Below, in pieces: positions 11,757 to 23,230 of a stretch of DNA of 64,000 nucleotides (its first letter is position 1; every line of letters begins with the position of its first letter). The stretch is from Euborellia annulipes. Its lineage: Eukaryota; Arthropoda; Insecta; Dermaptera; Anisolabididae. The notes under the pieces were generated by a model. The model had not been told where the DNA came from and ran no database searches. It saw only the letters and a list, made by a program, of their open reading frames with translations. Both the position numbers and the translations under genes were made by a program. The DNA is taken from positions 1-64,000 of the forward strand of contig JAKCPI010022042.1 of the NCBI GenBank assembly GCA_023213315.1. The letters run 5' to 3'.

Positions 11757-12376
11757 AAAAAATCTGGTGTGACTGGCCGCAAAGCACACAACTTTCTCTT
11801 ACCCTTCGGCAAGAGAAAGTTGTGTACTATGCTTGACACGTCAGATTTTTTGTGTCGCATATATTTAGTTACCCTTAGCACTTAAGTTCCAAACTTCGAT
11901 TCAGAGCCTGAGCTACCAATGCGTCCACATCAGTAAAGTGTACCTCAAACAATTTTCACTGATATACTTTTTAAAGAGCATCAAAAAAATAGTTGATTTA
12001 TGAATTTTAAAAAAATCGTTGGAGCGAATTTTGAGAAAATCGGAAAAAAAAAAAAAAAAAAAACTAAAAAAGTACGTCAGGAAAGTACTAGTACTCTTTG
12101 GCCGAATTTGTTTAAAAACTTATTTTCACCCCTTGAGATGGTGTGTGCATAACTTAAATATAAAATTTCAACCCCGTAGCTCTTTCCTGAGATATTTTGT
12201 TCACCGACACACACACACAGAGACATACAGACAGACCAATTTGCGGCACCCACTTTTTTGGACTCAGGGGTCCTCAAAACATGTGGTATCTTCATCAAAA
12301 TCTCGACATCAAATTTTTGACATGATCGCAATACTTTCACTCGCTATTTATTTCATAGAGTAAGAGAAAGTAAAAA
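11757..12376 (-). mobile_element. Family A, nearly full-length copy
   Basis: Starts with the hairpin TCTGGTGTGACTGG ... ACGTCAGA and ends AGAGAAAGTAAAAA. The palindromic GTTGCCATGGTAAC block has been lost from this copy. A CA/CAGA microsatellite lies near 12208-12236. Confidence 0.85.
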
Positions 12377-13320
12377 TTGACTAATAATAATTGAGAAAAG
12401 AGTCAAGTCTTCGGATTATTAAAGAGATCGAAGGGGATTCAATTGATAAAGAAAAACATTTAAGATTTCAAAAGATGACATGACAAATTTTCGAGAACCT
12501 TGGAGCAAAAAGATCAAATTTTTTTGTAATTCCTTAATTTTGAGAAAGAGGACGCAAATGGCGAAAGTTGTATTGACATAAATTGGATTAACATATTAAA
12601 TTGTTTTTCAGGATTTACATAAGTAAATTTCGGCAACAAACCTTCAAATATCCACACTCTATCGGGAAGTAATAAAAATTAATCCTATATGGGAATTATT
12701 TAAATGTATTGTATACAAATAAATAATTATTTAATTATTATTTGACTTTTTTACTTGAGATAAGATAGTATTAACCTTTGTTTAAAATAATCAAATAGCT
12801 AGTAAAAATATCACTTTTAGCAATAATAAAATTTAACAAAATTATATAATACCTAGGAAGTTAAGTTATGCATATATTGATTGTTATTATACATGTTTAT
12901 TTTGCTTTTTAAAATGCTTTCTAAAATTAATTTGTTTTTGTTTTATTTAAAAAAAAATATAAATTAATAGATCCTCAAGAACCAGGAAAGTCTGAATTGG
13001 AAATTTATTTAAATGTATAACCTCTGGAAATATTTTCGTTAAAAATAATCAAGAAGATCTATTGAACGGTTAAGAAACGACAGGTCACAGATTCTAAATT
13101 AAATAAATAACATTTGAATTTGGATTATTATTAATAAAAATATATATTGATTTTCCGGGTATAAAATTTCTAGGTCGTTTAGATTTTAAAATATAAAATT
13201 TATTGAACAATAAGCGTTGGTGTGTCTTGTCCTTTTTATCATGTCTTGGCCAGATTTGATCGAGGCAAAAGAGGAGAGAGAAATTCTCAAAATGGAACAT
13301 GATTATTATTAAAGATGGGC
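12377..13320. other. A+T-rich DNA, nothing recognised
   Basis: No gene signal or repeat-family match noticed. Confidence 0.5.
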
Positions 13321-13503
13321 ATTTTATAGTAGAAAGTTGTGTGCCTATGCATAAATTGTCATGATTGAATAAAAAGACAGAGAAGCGAGAGAGAAAAAAA
13401 AAGGAGATAGAAGAGGATATTGAGAGAGGAGCAAGCAGACAAATGGAAAACAAACACAGAGAACTGAGGACGGGTGCCATGCTGTCCGGGGCGGAAGTCC
13501 AAT

Positions 13504-13698
13504 TTAACGGGACAGGGTGGCTAACGTTTCCTGCCCACGAACGACAAGGAATATGAGGACGACGATGACACCAAGGATGACGAACGACCCGACCACACAG
13601 AGAACCTCCGAAACGAACCGGTAATGGCGGCCATTAATTTCAAGTCCTGTTGACCTGTTACCATATTCGAATTCACTGTTTATTTGACAAACACTCTA
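13504..13698 (-). CDS. Candidate exon in a GC-rich island, strand uncertain
   Basis: I do not recognise this protein. On the minus strand a frame is open for 63 codons and ends TAA at 13504. It includes the hydrophobic stretch VVGSFVILGVIVVLIFLVV followed by RGQETLATLSR, which would suit a C-terminal membrane anchor. The caveat is strong: the plus strand over the same bases reads an acidic stretch (EYEDDDDTKDDE), and antisense of Asp codons always reads Val/Ile, so the membrane-like segment could be an artefact. A plus-strand frame at 13365-13556 (rich in Lys/Glu) also enters the island. A minus-strand ATG in good context, ATGGCCGCCATT, lies at about 13637 in another frame. The local GC content contrasts sharply with the flanks, which is why an exon or 5' UTR is suspected. 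Confidence 0.25.
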
Positions 13699-13934
13699 AC
13701 ATGTGCTTCTTGTTTGCATTGCATTTATTAAAATACTTAAAAATATATATATAGCCTATTAGGTCTGGTAACAGATATACAAATTTTGACTAGGCGGTTC
13801 AATAGATTCTAAGAATTTGCATAAAAGTATAAAAGAGACAAAATAAGCAGATGGTCAAATAAAATACTAATACTTTTCCAAAGCATTCCATTTCTGATAG
13901 TAATAAAAAAATATATATTCACAAACAGAGATAG

Positions 13935-14080
13935 GAAAGGAGAGAGCAGGTAGAGTCTCCGAATAAACTCTCTGTTCAGGAAACAGTTTCGGCTTTAATG
14001 AGATTAAAAAAAGCGAAACTGTTTTGAACAGAGAGTTTATTTCGTGGAGATACCTGCGATTCTCCCTATCTACTGTTTAA
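13935..14080. repeat. Inverted repeat of about 145 bp
   Basis: Arms AAATAAACTCTCTGTTCA ... GAAACAGTTTCG pair with CGAAACTGTTTTGAACAGAG... around 14000. The outer parts (CAGGTAGAGTCTCC / GGAGATACCTGCG) also pair. Foldback or MITE. Confidence 0.65.
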
Positions 14081-14239
14081 ATACAACAGCCACTTAAATT
14101 CTTCAAATATATATTCACAAAATTAAGGAGGTAAAATAAAAAAAAATTTCATATATTTCTAAAAAAATAATTTTATATAACAAAATGCAATTATACTCCA
14201 GTTATTCATTATTTTATTATTTGAAATTCCTATTACGAT

Positions 14240-14738
14240 TCCCGTTTTTTTACCCGAAGTGCTTCAGTGCACGAAGACACACACCTCAAACCCAACCGGC
14301 CTCTGGCACCCAGTGAAGTTACATTATTTCCTATCTCTAACTCCTCCTCCTGCGTTCGTCTCTAGCTAGAGAAACTAATTCTTATTTCTGGTTCCACCCG
14401 GTTCCTTTTATCCAACCTCTTCTATGTTAGGAAGGATGTCCTAATTTGAGTAGGGACTCTCTCAGCACCGGCGTGTAACCTACTCCTTTCGAATAGTGCA
14501 TCACTGGAAGGAATGGGGTCTCTTCCACAGGACGGGATGTCACAGCAACTCCCTCTCCTCGTAGAGTTGCCTGGGGGCTATTGTGGTGAGATTCCAATCC
14601 AGTGCCTGCTTAAGGATTTGTTTTACATTAAATATTTATATTTAATGAAAAAAAATCCCTCACGCCCAGGATTTGAACACGGATCTTCTTTGTAGAAACC
14701 GACTTCCTAACCCACTACACCAGCGAGGCCCACCCCCG
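14240..14738 (-). repeat. SINE family M, long copy with tRNA-like head
   Basis: On the minus strand it begins GGGCCTCGCTGGTGTAGTGG (box A-like) and has GTTCAAATCCTGGG (box B-like) at about 14670. The body then matches copies at 10355, 47990 and 52540. The open frame near 14513-14695 lies wholly inside it and is not a gene. Confidence 0.75.
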
Positions 14739-14859
14739 AGTTATTCATAAACACAGTTTATAATTTCAATTTAAAAACCTAAGGTTTTAATTTAAGGTCA
14801 GCCAAACAGGGGTCAAGATCATATAAGAAATTATTATTGAGTGCAGTGTCATTAGTTAT

Positions 14860-15115
14860 GATCAATGGCGTCAATGGCGATCCCAGGATTTTTTTAAGGG
14901 GGGCGGGCCCGGTTTAAGAAAGACCGATATACAGGGGTACATTCAAGAAGGGGAGGGTTATGCAAGAATTAATGATTAATTCCGGATTCTAATTAGTATT
15001 GGCGGAAAAAAAGCGGGCAGGAGAGATAGGCGAAGGGCCAGACAGGGGTACATTCAAGAAGGGGAGGGTTATGCGAGAATTAATGATTAATTCCGGATTC
15101 TAATTAGTATTAAAA
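14860..15115. repeat. Direct repeat pair with hAT-like end
   Basis: A block of about 70 bp, ACAGGGGTACATTCAAGAAG ... TTCTAATTAGTATT, occurs at 14931 and again at 15045, with a 44-bp purine-rich spacer. To the left, CAATGGCGATCCCAGGATTT followed by a G run resembles the end of a G-rich hAT element. The other end was not found. Confidence 0.6.
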
Positions 15116-15345
15116 AAGAACTTTTGTATGATTAAAATCGTAATATTAATATTTCTTTCTGTGGGGAGTCAGAGGGATCTCCCCTAATAAATAAATTGAA
15201 CAGGATCCTCCCCTGGTTATGATTAGGCATTAATTAATTAATCAGAGCAGTAAATGTTTTTTTGATTCTAATTTAATAAATAAATTGAACAGGAGGATTG
15301 CAATGGGCATCCAGCAGAAATAATTTTTTTTTTTTTATTATTTCG

Positions 15346-15380
15346 TCAACGTTTTGAGAACGTATCGATTCCATCTTCAG
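15346..15380 (-). repeat. Isolated hammerhead-like motif
   Basis: On the minus strand: CTGAAGA, a short imperfect hairpin, then CAAAACGTTGACG. Same pattern as in the inverted repeats at 4.4 kb, but without a partner arm and with a degraded GAAA. Confidence 0.35.
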
Positions 15381-16185
15381 AACAAAATAATTGTAACAAT
15401 GCGGATGGGTAATTTCGTGATTCATAAATACCTAGATCATAGATAACTAATAATACGCACATTGTGTAGACCAAAATCGAATAAATAAAATTTGTATAGA
15501 AAAGAGAGACCAAAGAATGAAAAAAATAATCGTTAGTTATCATGATTATTAAAAAAAAAAAGATTTCTGTCCATTTTTATTTTATCACCGAGTTCTTGTT
15601 GTAGGTATATCTTTCAAAATGTTATAAAAAAATAAAAAAGATGCTTGGATTTCAAATATCAGGAAGTTTCTGTAAATCAATTGAATAATTAAATAATTAC
15701 TTCTATGATCAGGGCATTTGTTATGTCGAATTGATTTTTATATGGGAGATATTAGCGGAAATATGGCCAGTTTATTCATTCTATAAAAGGGAAGAGGGAT
15801 TTATTTTAATTTCAGCTTTTTTCTCTCTATTTGTTCTGACTTAACTCAAGTGGTTGGCTTCCATTAAGATCCAACAGACGTATAACGGGCCTTGTTCTAT
15901 TTCTATGAAGTTTCCGTTGAATCAGTAAAGTCGACAGATCATAAATCAAACATTACTAACCAATCCATTTTCTTAAGTATTCAGCAAATCATCTTTAGTT
16001 CAAGTCAAGGTCAAACAAGGAAATATTTTTTTCCATTTGGATCTTTTAAGAATTTTTGTACTTTGGTGTGTTTTTTAAATATTTTAATTTTTTAAATCAA
16101 TATTATTATAAATTTATATAGACTCTAAATGCTCTTCTCTGTCTATTACTGTAGAATTAGAACTGACACGTTGTGGTTAGGGGTA
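15381..16185. other. A+T-rich DNA, nothing recognised
   Basis: The open frame near 15892-16095 shows no recognisable domain and is A/T-biased. Confidence 0.45.
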
Positions 16186-16189
16186 GATT

Positions 16190-16940
16190 GTTACACCAGA
16201 TTTTTTGTGTCGGCATATATTTAGCTTCCACCGATATAGATGTATTAAAATTTAGTAAAATTTATAAACATGAAAAAATATTTATATTTTGTTATCATGG
16301 CAACCATTCTCCTATCTTTCCTATATGAAGTACAGTGAGTGACAATATCAAGTTCCACCCATGCGCTTTCTTCTTGTGATTATTTCGTTGTTTTTAAAAA
16401 AAATATTATATATTTTTTAATGGGAATTTTCATGGTTCAAACCTCAAAAATTTCTAATAAAGATTTTCATTTTCTTTTATAAAAAAAAATGAAATAATCA
16501 CAAGTAGAAAACGCATGGGTGGGACTTAATATTGACCCTCACTGTACACTGTGGGACTTAATATTGACCCTCACCGTATAACAGTACAAAAGTCAAGTGT
16601 GCTACAAAAGATTTCAAGGGCAAAATGAGAATATACATTTTAAAGACTATCTAAAAAATAATTGATTTTTGAATTTTAATCCAAATCGTTGCAACGTTGC
16701 AGCTCCATGGAGCGAATTTTGAGAAAATCGAAAAAAAGTACATCAGTAAAGTACTAGTACTTTAGCCGATTTTGTTCAAAAGCTTCGATTTACGTCCAGT
16801 GGGGTACCTAACTTAAATTTAAAATTTCAGCTCTGTTCAAAGAGAGACAGACAGACAGACCCTGTTGCGAAAACCACTTTTTTTGGATTCAGTGTATATC
16901 CGACATCGAATTTTTGACATGAATCCCATTACTTTCTTTT
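16190..16940 (-). mobile_element. Family A copy interrupted by a mariner MITE
   Basis: Starts mid-hairpin (ACACCAGATTTTTTGTG) and ends TGACATGAATCCCATTACTTTC. The GTTATCATGGCAAC palindrome is at 16291. The element is split at the sequence GAAGTACAAGAG by the MITE at 16331-16546. Confidence 0.85.
16331..16546. mobile_element. Tc1/mariner-type MITE (family E), copy 1
   Basis: Long inverted ends TACAGTGAGTGACAATATC and its inverse, with TA at both borders. Arms of about 65 bp contain CTTGTGATTATTTC. CAGTG termini with TA duplication are typical of Tc1/mariner. A stray copy of the last 30 bp follows at 16550-16580. Confidence 0.88.
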
Positions 16941-16945
16941 TTTTT

Positions 16946-17309
16946 TTGGAAAGCAAAATTTTTATCCGCCGCCCCTCAATTTGTTGCCGCTATAGGCTCC
17001 AGCCTTTTCAGCCTATTTAGAAATACAGCCCTACCCCCACCTCCATTTTATAAAATAATACAAATACAAAAATTTTTGTGCAGAAAAATTTATTTATACA
17101 AGCTATTTATTATTTACTTTAGCAGCCATTTAGAAAATTGCTCGCTGTGGCTCATATTCGCGCCTCCCCTAAGACTAGTCCGCGTATCACAGTTTGAAAA
17201 ACACTGGTTTAATATATGAATGGCCAAAAAATTTTTAGATAATAATAAATTTTTTTTTTTAATTTATATTATTATGTAAAATTTTGTTAAGAAAGAAAGA
17301 ATGTTGTAA
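16946..17309. other. No recognised gene
   Basis: Includes CGCCGCCCCTCAATTTGTTG and GCCCTACCCCCACC patches that resemble the G/C-rich interiors of the hAT elements, but no paired ends were found. Confidence 0.4.
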
Positions 17310-17480
17310 TGTGATTAGGAATAAATATAAATATAAATCAAAGGGAAAGGTTAAGGAGGAGACTCCACCCTCTGGCTTCCGGCAGGCGACAGCTCGTCGC
17401 CAAAATATGGACAAACGGACGACAGACCTCCTCCTTCTACAAGGATTATTCACATCCGTTTCGTAATGGCATTGTGACAT
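17310..17480. other. GC-rich island, unassigned
   Basis: A block with CTCTGGCTTCCGGCAGGCGA and GGACAAACGGACGACAGACC stands out from A+T-rich flanks. Both strands have about 60 codons open, but splice sites and motifs are not convincing. It could be an exon, a UTR or a decayed repeat. Confidence 0.3.
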
Positions 17481-18161
17481 TATCATAGTGGTATATACTG
17501 GTTAAGAGTTTGAGAAAATATGATGCATCTCTTCTCTCTTCCTGTTTTAAGAGATAAAAAAATTTATCTGCGAATAGTGAATGGACTATAAAAAAATATA
17601 TTTTAGAAAAATGTGAAATATGTATCTCTAATTTCTTCCTGTGTTTAGTAGATAAAAAATTGTAAAAGAGTAGTGAAGAGTGCAATTTTTATAAATATTT
17701 CTTTTTTTATAACAAATTGTTGTTAAACTTACAATTGTTAGTTATAACAATTTTTTTTTTTAAATAACGCAGTAATGTGATCAAAATTCAGTATTTTTAC
17801 AAGAGCAGAAAAAATAAATAAAAATTGCTAAACGTTTTACAAATGACTTTACGAATTCATTTTAAAAAATAGGAAATATTCCAAGAAGATAAAAAAAAAG
17901 CTGATCAGAGTGCATCCAACCAAATTATTCATTATTTTTCCGATTCACATCAATAAATTTAAAGATGAATGAAATGTATTTTTTTGTTAAAATTTTATTT
18001 TTATTTCTTAATCATTTGAACAAAATATGGCTGTCAAATCCAGGATTCAAAAGGAATTGATATAAATTCCTTTGTTAAATAAAGTATAGTTTAAAAATAA
18101 TTTAAAAACATTAGTAAACGGAATAGGGGATTGGCAAAAATTTAATTAATTTATTCTACTA
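17481..18161. other. A+T-rich DNA, nothing recognised
   Basis: No gene signal or repeat-family match noticed. Confidence 0.5.
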
Positions 18162-19731
18162 TACCGGGTGGGCCATTAGTGCGTGAACCGAAGATTGTGG
18201 GCTTATTAACGGACATTTTTAAAGTTTGTTGATCGTATATAATGTGGGGCCTTTAGGGCTACAAATTAAAAATATTTTTGTTCCAATTGCACTTTTTATA
18301 CAGGGTGACCCATATCAAAGTTATGTTTTTTTAAATGGAACGCCCTATATATTATTGCATATTTGGATTCTACGGCCAATTTTAGTATGACTTTATTTCA
18401 TGCAATGTATTCCAAACCAAACCGTTTAGCCGCAAATCGGGTTTTTGTGAAAAAACTGCTGTCTGAAAAAAATTGAATATCTCGCGAACCATATTACCTA
18501 GGGGGCTGTTCTTTTGTGATCTTACTAATCATGAAATGTACTAATGTGGGCCAGATGGGTAACCCGGAATTATTCTTATGTTGGGAGATATGGCTATGCC
18601 AATTTGGAAAATTTCAAACATGGATAACTTTATTTTTTCAAATGGAACATACTACTTTTTTTGATGCCAAGGGACGTGAAATTTAATTCTCTTTCTAATG
18701 ACATAAGGTTGTCTATATCTATCTTTGGTAGTTATCTTTTTATTCCAAAATATCTGATAACGAAAAAAAAAAATACATTTATTATAGACAAAACCATTTT
18801 AAAAAAATCCAAACGCAAACAAAACTGTAATAAATGGAAAAGATATGCTAAATATTCGAAAATGTATTTAAATTTCCTTTAAAATCATTTATTTGAACTC
18901 CTAGAAGAAGCCCCGCTTGCTAAAATTGGGGTATGATTTTTCAACAAGATGGCGCACCTCCTAACCTGAACATAACCCTAATTTCTTTTTCGGGAAGTTC
19001 AAATAAATGATTTTAAAAGAAATTCAAATACATTTTCGAATATTTAGCATAATTTGTCCATTTATTACAATTTTGTTTGCGTTTGGATTTTTTTAAAATG
19101 GTTTTGTCTATAATAAATGTATTTTTTTTTTCGTTATCAGATATTTTGGAATAAAAAGAAAACTACCAAAGATAGATATAGACAACCTTATGTCATTAGA
19201 AAGAGAATTAAATTTCACGTCCCTTGGCATCAAAAAAGTAGTATGTTCCATTTGAAAAATAAAGTTATCCATGTTTGAAATTTTCCAAATTGGCATAGCC
19301 ATATCTCCCAACATAAGAATAATTCCGGGTTACCCATCTGGCCCACATTAGTACATTTCATGATTAGTAAGATCACAAAATAACAGCCCCCTAGGTATTA
19401 TGGTTCGCGAGATATTCAATTTTTTTCAGACAGTAGTTTTTTCACAAAAACCCGATTTGCGGCTAAACGGTTTGGTTTGGAATACATTGCATGACATAAA
19501 GTCATACTAAAATTGGCCGTAGAATCCAAATATGCAATAATATATAGGGCGTTCCATTTAAAAAAACATAACTTTGATATGGGTCACCCTGTATAAAAAG
19601 TGCAATTGGAACAAAAAATATTTTTAATTTGTAGCCTTAAAGGCCCCACATTATATACGATCAACAAACTTTAAAAATGTCCGTTAATAGGCCCACAATC
19701 TTCCGTCCACGCACTAATGGCCCACCCGGTA
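18162..19731. mobile_element. Palindromic mariner-like foldback element, 1.57 kb
   Basis: Two arms of about 740 bp (18162-18902 and 18993-19731) are inverted copies of one another, almost base for base. The outer ends are TACCGGGTGGGCCATTAG and its inverse with TA borders, as in Tc1/mariner relatives. The 90-bp spacer encodes W-G-M-I-F-Q-Q-D-G-A-P-P-N, which matches the conserved block around the second catalytic Asp of mariner/Tc1 transposases. Open frames mirrored in the two arms (around 18661-18882 and 19108-19314) translate to the same peptide and are not genes. Confidence 0.88.
18924..18965 (+). pseudogene. Relic of a Tc1/mariner transposase catalytic motif
   Basis: Fewer than 20 codons remain, preceded by an in-frame stop (TAA at 18921). 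The residues FQQDGAPPN align with the family's (W/F)QQDGAPPH block that surrounds the second Asp of the DDE/D triad. It sits exactly in the gap between the two palindromic arms, so it is the only piece of the parent transposase kept as single copy. Confidence 0.7.
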
Positions 19732-19831
19732 TAGTCTTAAAGGAAAAAAAATCAAGAATTTTGACCAAAATTTCACGGCCTGAATCGTTAAAGGAGAGTA
19801 AATAAAATTTTTATTATGGTTTAGAAGTACC

Positions 19832-20016
19832 ATCTATTGCAATAGTATTAAGACTAAAGCCTGGTAGTTAGGCAGCCAAAATGGCACACGTACACACACA
19901 AGCTTTCTTGTCTACTTTGAAAAAGGAATTTCTCACACAGACAAGGTTTTAGAGTTCGCGTGCCATTTTGGCTGCCTAACTACCAGGCTTATAGTCTCAA
20001 TACTATTGCAAAAGAT
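19832..20016. mobile_element. Family D MITE, copy 2
   Basis: Inverted ends ATCTATTGCAATAGTATT and inverse, then GCCTGGTAGTTAGGCAGCC in both arms. Better preserved than the copy at 147-320. Confidence 0.85.
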
Positions 20017-20570
20017 ATAATTATAACAAAATTTTTTCAGAGAAATAAAATTGATCGGACTTTTTTTAAAGGGAATAAAAAAAAGCAGATTTCGAATTCT
20101 AAAAAAACATGAATGGAGTGATTTACTTTTTGTATAACTTAAATATATAATTTCATAATAGTTTTTTTTTTTATCACTTAATATTCACCTTGATCAAAAT
20201 AAAGCGGCGAATATGATTAGGATCAATAGACATTTTTTTCTAATTCCTTATTGAGAGCTAAATATCAATTTTCTATAGGGATAATTGCTAACTAAAAAGA
20301 AAAAAGTGGAAAAAAATTGAAGCCGAATTATGCTTAATTATCATATTATATTTACACGTTTGTAAGGCCAATTTCTCAAGGTTCTAAATGAATGTTGTTG
20401 TTGCAACAAAAAAAAAAATAAAATAAATAAATAAACATGAAAATAAGAATCACTAAATTTCTAATCGTTCAAAGGATTAATAATATATAGTAAGCTTAAA
20501 TAATAATTATTTTTTTAGTGTGTTTTATTAGATGATTTTTTTATTTACTATGTTTAAATATAAATTATGG
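20017..20570. other. A+T-rich DNA, nothing recognised
   Basis: Short AAATA microsatellite near 20410-20435; no gene features. Confidence 0.5.
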
Positions 20571-20815
20571 CATCGAGCTTGGTGTAGGGGTTAGCGTGCT
20601 AACCTTCTATACCGGGTCGCGGGTTCGGACCCCAGGCAGTCCGAAGATTTTATTTGGCCATTTGGATATCAAATGGCTTAAATAAAAATGCCTGGCCTCC
20701 AAATAGCTTAAACATACGAGTATCGTTTAAAGCCTTAAATGGCCTAAGTTGCAGAAAAGACTGTGTGAATGTGAGTGTGATTGGGAAAAAAGTGTGAGTG
20801 TAAAAAAAAAAATTG
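20571..20815 (+). repeat. tRNA-derived SINE S1
   Basis: Head has box A (TTGGTGTAGGGGTTAGCGTGC) and a mutated box B (GGGTTCGGACCCC). The body has the CCATTTGGATATCAAATGGC hairpin, the AGTTGCAGAAAAGACTGTGTG block, TGAGTGTGA repeats and a poly-A end. It does not fold as a functional tRNA beyond the promoter boxes. Confidence 0.85.
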
Positions 20816-21371
20816 TTATTATTTTAATCAACAGGTATGACGCAATGGGAGGTGCAGCGCCACTTATAGTTAAATAGACATGTAAGCCAAATGATTCAAA
20901 ATTATCTGATTTTAATTTTAATATTGTTAACTAATATAAGATTGAGAAATACCAATTTAAAAGATTTAAATAATTAAAGATTTAATGGTTGTCTATCACC
21001 CAGGGGTAAAGTTATGAATACAATCGATGTTTTAATGTATGAATAGATTAAGATATTTAAAAGATTTCATAATTTTCCCATTGAGAAAATATATATATTA
21101 ATTAAAGTTATCGTAGATCTGTCTGTAGGATCCTCCACCCGTGTTTGTTTCCAAAATACAAAATTAATAGAGTTAATGGAGATTTTTAAACTCTTGCCCA
21201 AAACAATAAAATATTCTATTAATTTATTATCTTGGATTAACCCCCTTCTTTTTGGTCGATAGAACAATATAGATACCCTTAAAAGATAAGAGGTGGGAGG
21301 TCTCGTATGTTTATTTTGTTTCTAATTTCATTTCATTATTATTATTATTATTATTTTTTTTTTTAATTCCC
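20816..21371. other. A+T-rich DNA, nothing recognised
   Basis: An ATT microsatellite lies at about 21335-21360. No gene features. Confidence 0.5.
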
Positions 21372-21500
21372 GCAATATCTGGGTTTAAGAGGGTCTTTTT
21401 CGGCATCTGAGACCTTTCAGACCCCGTCCCTATTTATTCCGATTGGTGTCCAATTAATTGAAATAAATTCTTCGCTTGGGATGCAAACCCTTGACCTTTC
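21372..21500 (-). repeat. SINE S2, reversed copy
   Basis: GGGTCTTTTTCGGCATCTGAG, GACCCCGTCCC and the AATTGAAATAAATTCTTC block match the inverse of the SINE at 32441-32625. Confidence 0.7.
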
Positions 21501-21845
21501 GCTTGTTTATTGTTAAATAATAGAACAGGATTAGTTTATTCTTCTACATTCTTGTATAATGACCTGCTCAGGGTTTTTTTGACTGACGCATTCGTTTTCA
21601 AATGTATTTTAGATTAGAGGAAGTCCTGACGACATTCTTTAAAAAGTATCGGTAACTGCATTTAGCAAAATTAAAATAAATATAATCCTCAGGCCTTGGT
21701 GTAGTTGGTAGCGTGCTGGCCTTCTATACCAACGGTCGATCGCGGGTTCGAATCCCAGGTAGTCTGATGATTTTATTTAAGCCATTTGGATACCAAATGT
21801 CTTGAATAAATATGCCTGGCCCCCAAATATATATATTACTATATA

Positions 21846-22152
21846 TTTTAAAAATCTGGTGTGTATGGTAACATCAGATTTTTGGGTTGAAAATTTTTTA
21901 GTTTCCGACAGTACGGTACAATTGAATACAAGATGTAAAATTTATCATTATGGGAGAATATTTATATTTTGTTACCATGGCAACCATGTCTCCTATCTTT
22001 CTATGAAGTACTAGAGCAAAGTGGTCTTTATAAGATTTCAATGCCAAAATGAGAATAAACATTTTAAAGAGCATCTATAAAATAATTAATTTCTATATAA
22101 AATAATTGATTTATGAATTCTAATCAAAATCGTTGGAAAAAATTTTGAGAAA

Positions 22153-22196
<44 letters not shown>

Positions 22197-22465
22197 GAAA
22201 AAAGTACATCAGTAAAGTACTAGTACTCTTTGGCCGATTTTGATTAAAAGCTTATTTACACGGCTCAGAGGGGTGCCTAACTTAAATATAAAATTTCAAC
22301 CTCCTAGGTCAATTCCTTCATGTTTTAAATTGAATACAGATAGACACACAGACGGACTATGTCGCGAAAACCACTTTTTGGATTCAGGGGACCTCAAAAC
22401 GTGTATATCCATTCAAATCTCTAATTGTTGACATGAATCCAATACTTTCTCTCTCTCTCTCTCTC

Positions 22466-22528
<63 letters not shown>

Positions 22529-22545
22529 CATATATAGACCTAAAT
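21846..22545 (-). mobile_element. Family A inside SINE S1
   Basis: Short remnant of the terminal hairpin at 21852, perfect GTTACCATGGCAAC at 21971, a poly-A tract of about 40 bp at 22157-22195, and a long CT/AT microsatellite at 22446-22527 at the other end. Its position between two halves of one SINE shows that it inserted later. Confidence 0.85.
22446..22527. repeat. CT then AT microsatellite
   Basis: About ten CT followed by about 28 AT dinucleotides, grown from the CTCTCTATATAT tract normally found at this end of family A. Confidence 0.9.
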
Positions 22546-22910
22546 AGGTAAGAAAAAAAATATTAGTATCGTAAAAGTAGTATGGCCTGAGTTGCCGAAA
22601 ATACTGTGTGTGTGCTTGAGTGAGTATGGGAAAAAAGTGTGAGTGTAAAATAAAACTAATTTTAAAGGAATTTTTTTGATATGTGAAAAATTTGAATAAA
22701 TTATCCAATTTCATAATAAGATATCGGAAGTAGAATCTAGAATCCTTTATATCTAGAGGCATAAAGAAAAAAATGTTGATGTGGGGGGATTTTATTTAAA
22801 ATTCTAGAGCCCGAACAACTTCTTTCGCATATTTTTGTTTAATGTGGGTCAACAAACTACTTTGTTTTAATCAGTTTAATTATATATAAGCGACAGCAAT
22901 GTCAAATGAA

Positions 22911-23230
22911 ACTAATTGAGCAAAAAAAAAAAAAAAAAAACGATTATGACATTGAGGACCATATTAAGAGCGAAACATTTTGGGTGATGTCTCTTGCTTC
23001 GTGCATTCAAATCTCCAACGATTTTCCTTAAACTGACAAGCAAAATGGCGGATGTCCCTCCTTCATGATGACCAGCAGCTGTATACTGGCAACATGTAGG
23101 CCACGGAGGCCACGGCGGAAGCAGGCCCGTTACTGAAGACAAAGGTCTTGCACTCATCTCATCTTTCTCCCAACGAATGAACGACCAGGGTGACCCAATT
23201 GCACTCACTTACTCTTTACTAAAGCCCAAT
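22911..23230. other. GC-rich island, possible exon or 5' UTR
   Basis: Contains AAAATGGCGGATGTCCC, GGCCACGGAGGCCACGGCGG and GACCAGGGTGACCC in otherwise A+T-rich DNA. On the plus strand ATGACATTGAGGACC opens a 13-codon frame (MTLRTILRAKHFG) before TTTTGG|GTGATG, a possible donor, and another frame is open for about 29 codons. On the minus strand a 98-codon frame spans the island. No motif decides between them, and no gene is assigned. Confidence 0.25.

Larger units (their letters stand above)
21688..22660 (+). repeat. SINE S1 split by a family A element
   Basis: The head (box A CCTTGGTGTAGTTGG, box B GGGTTCGAATCCC) and hairpin run to about 21841. The tail (GCCTGAGTTGCCGAAAATAC, then TGAGTGTAAAAT) resumes at about 22546. 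The 700 bp between is family A. Confidence 0.85.

Noticed and set aside
18661..19314. Mirrored frames encoding MPRDVKFNSLSNDIRL
   Set aside because: They are the two arms of the mariner-like palindrome, in sequence that does not match transposase.
22157..22195. Poly-A run of about 40 as a retroposon tail
   Set aside because: It lies within the middle of a family A copy at a point where other copies have a short A tract (GAAAATCGAAAAAAACTG), so it is local expansion.
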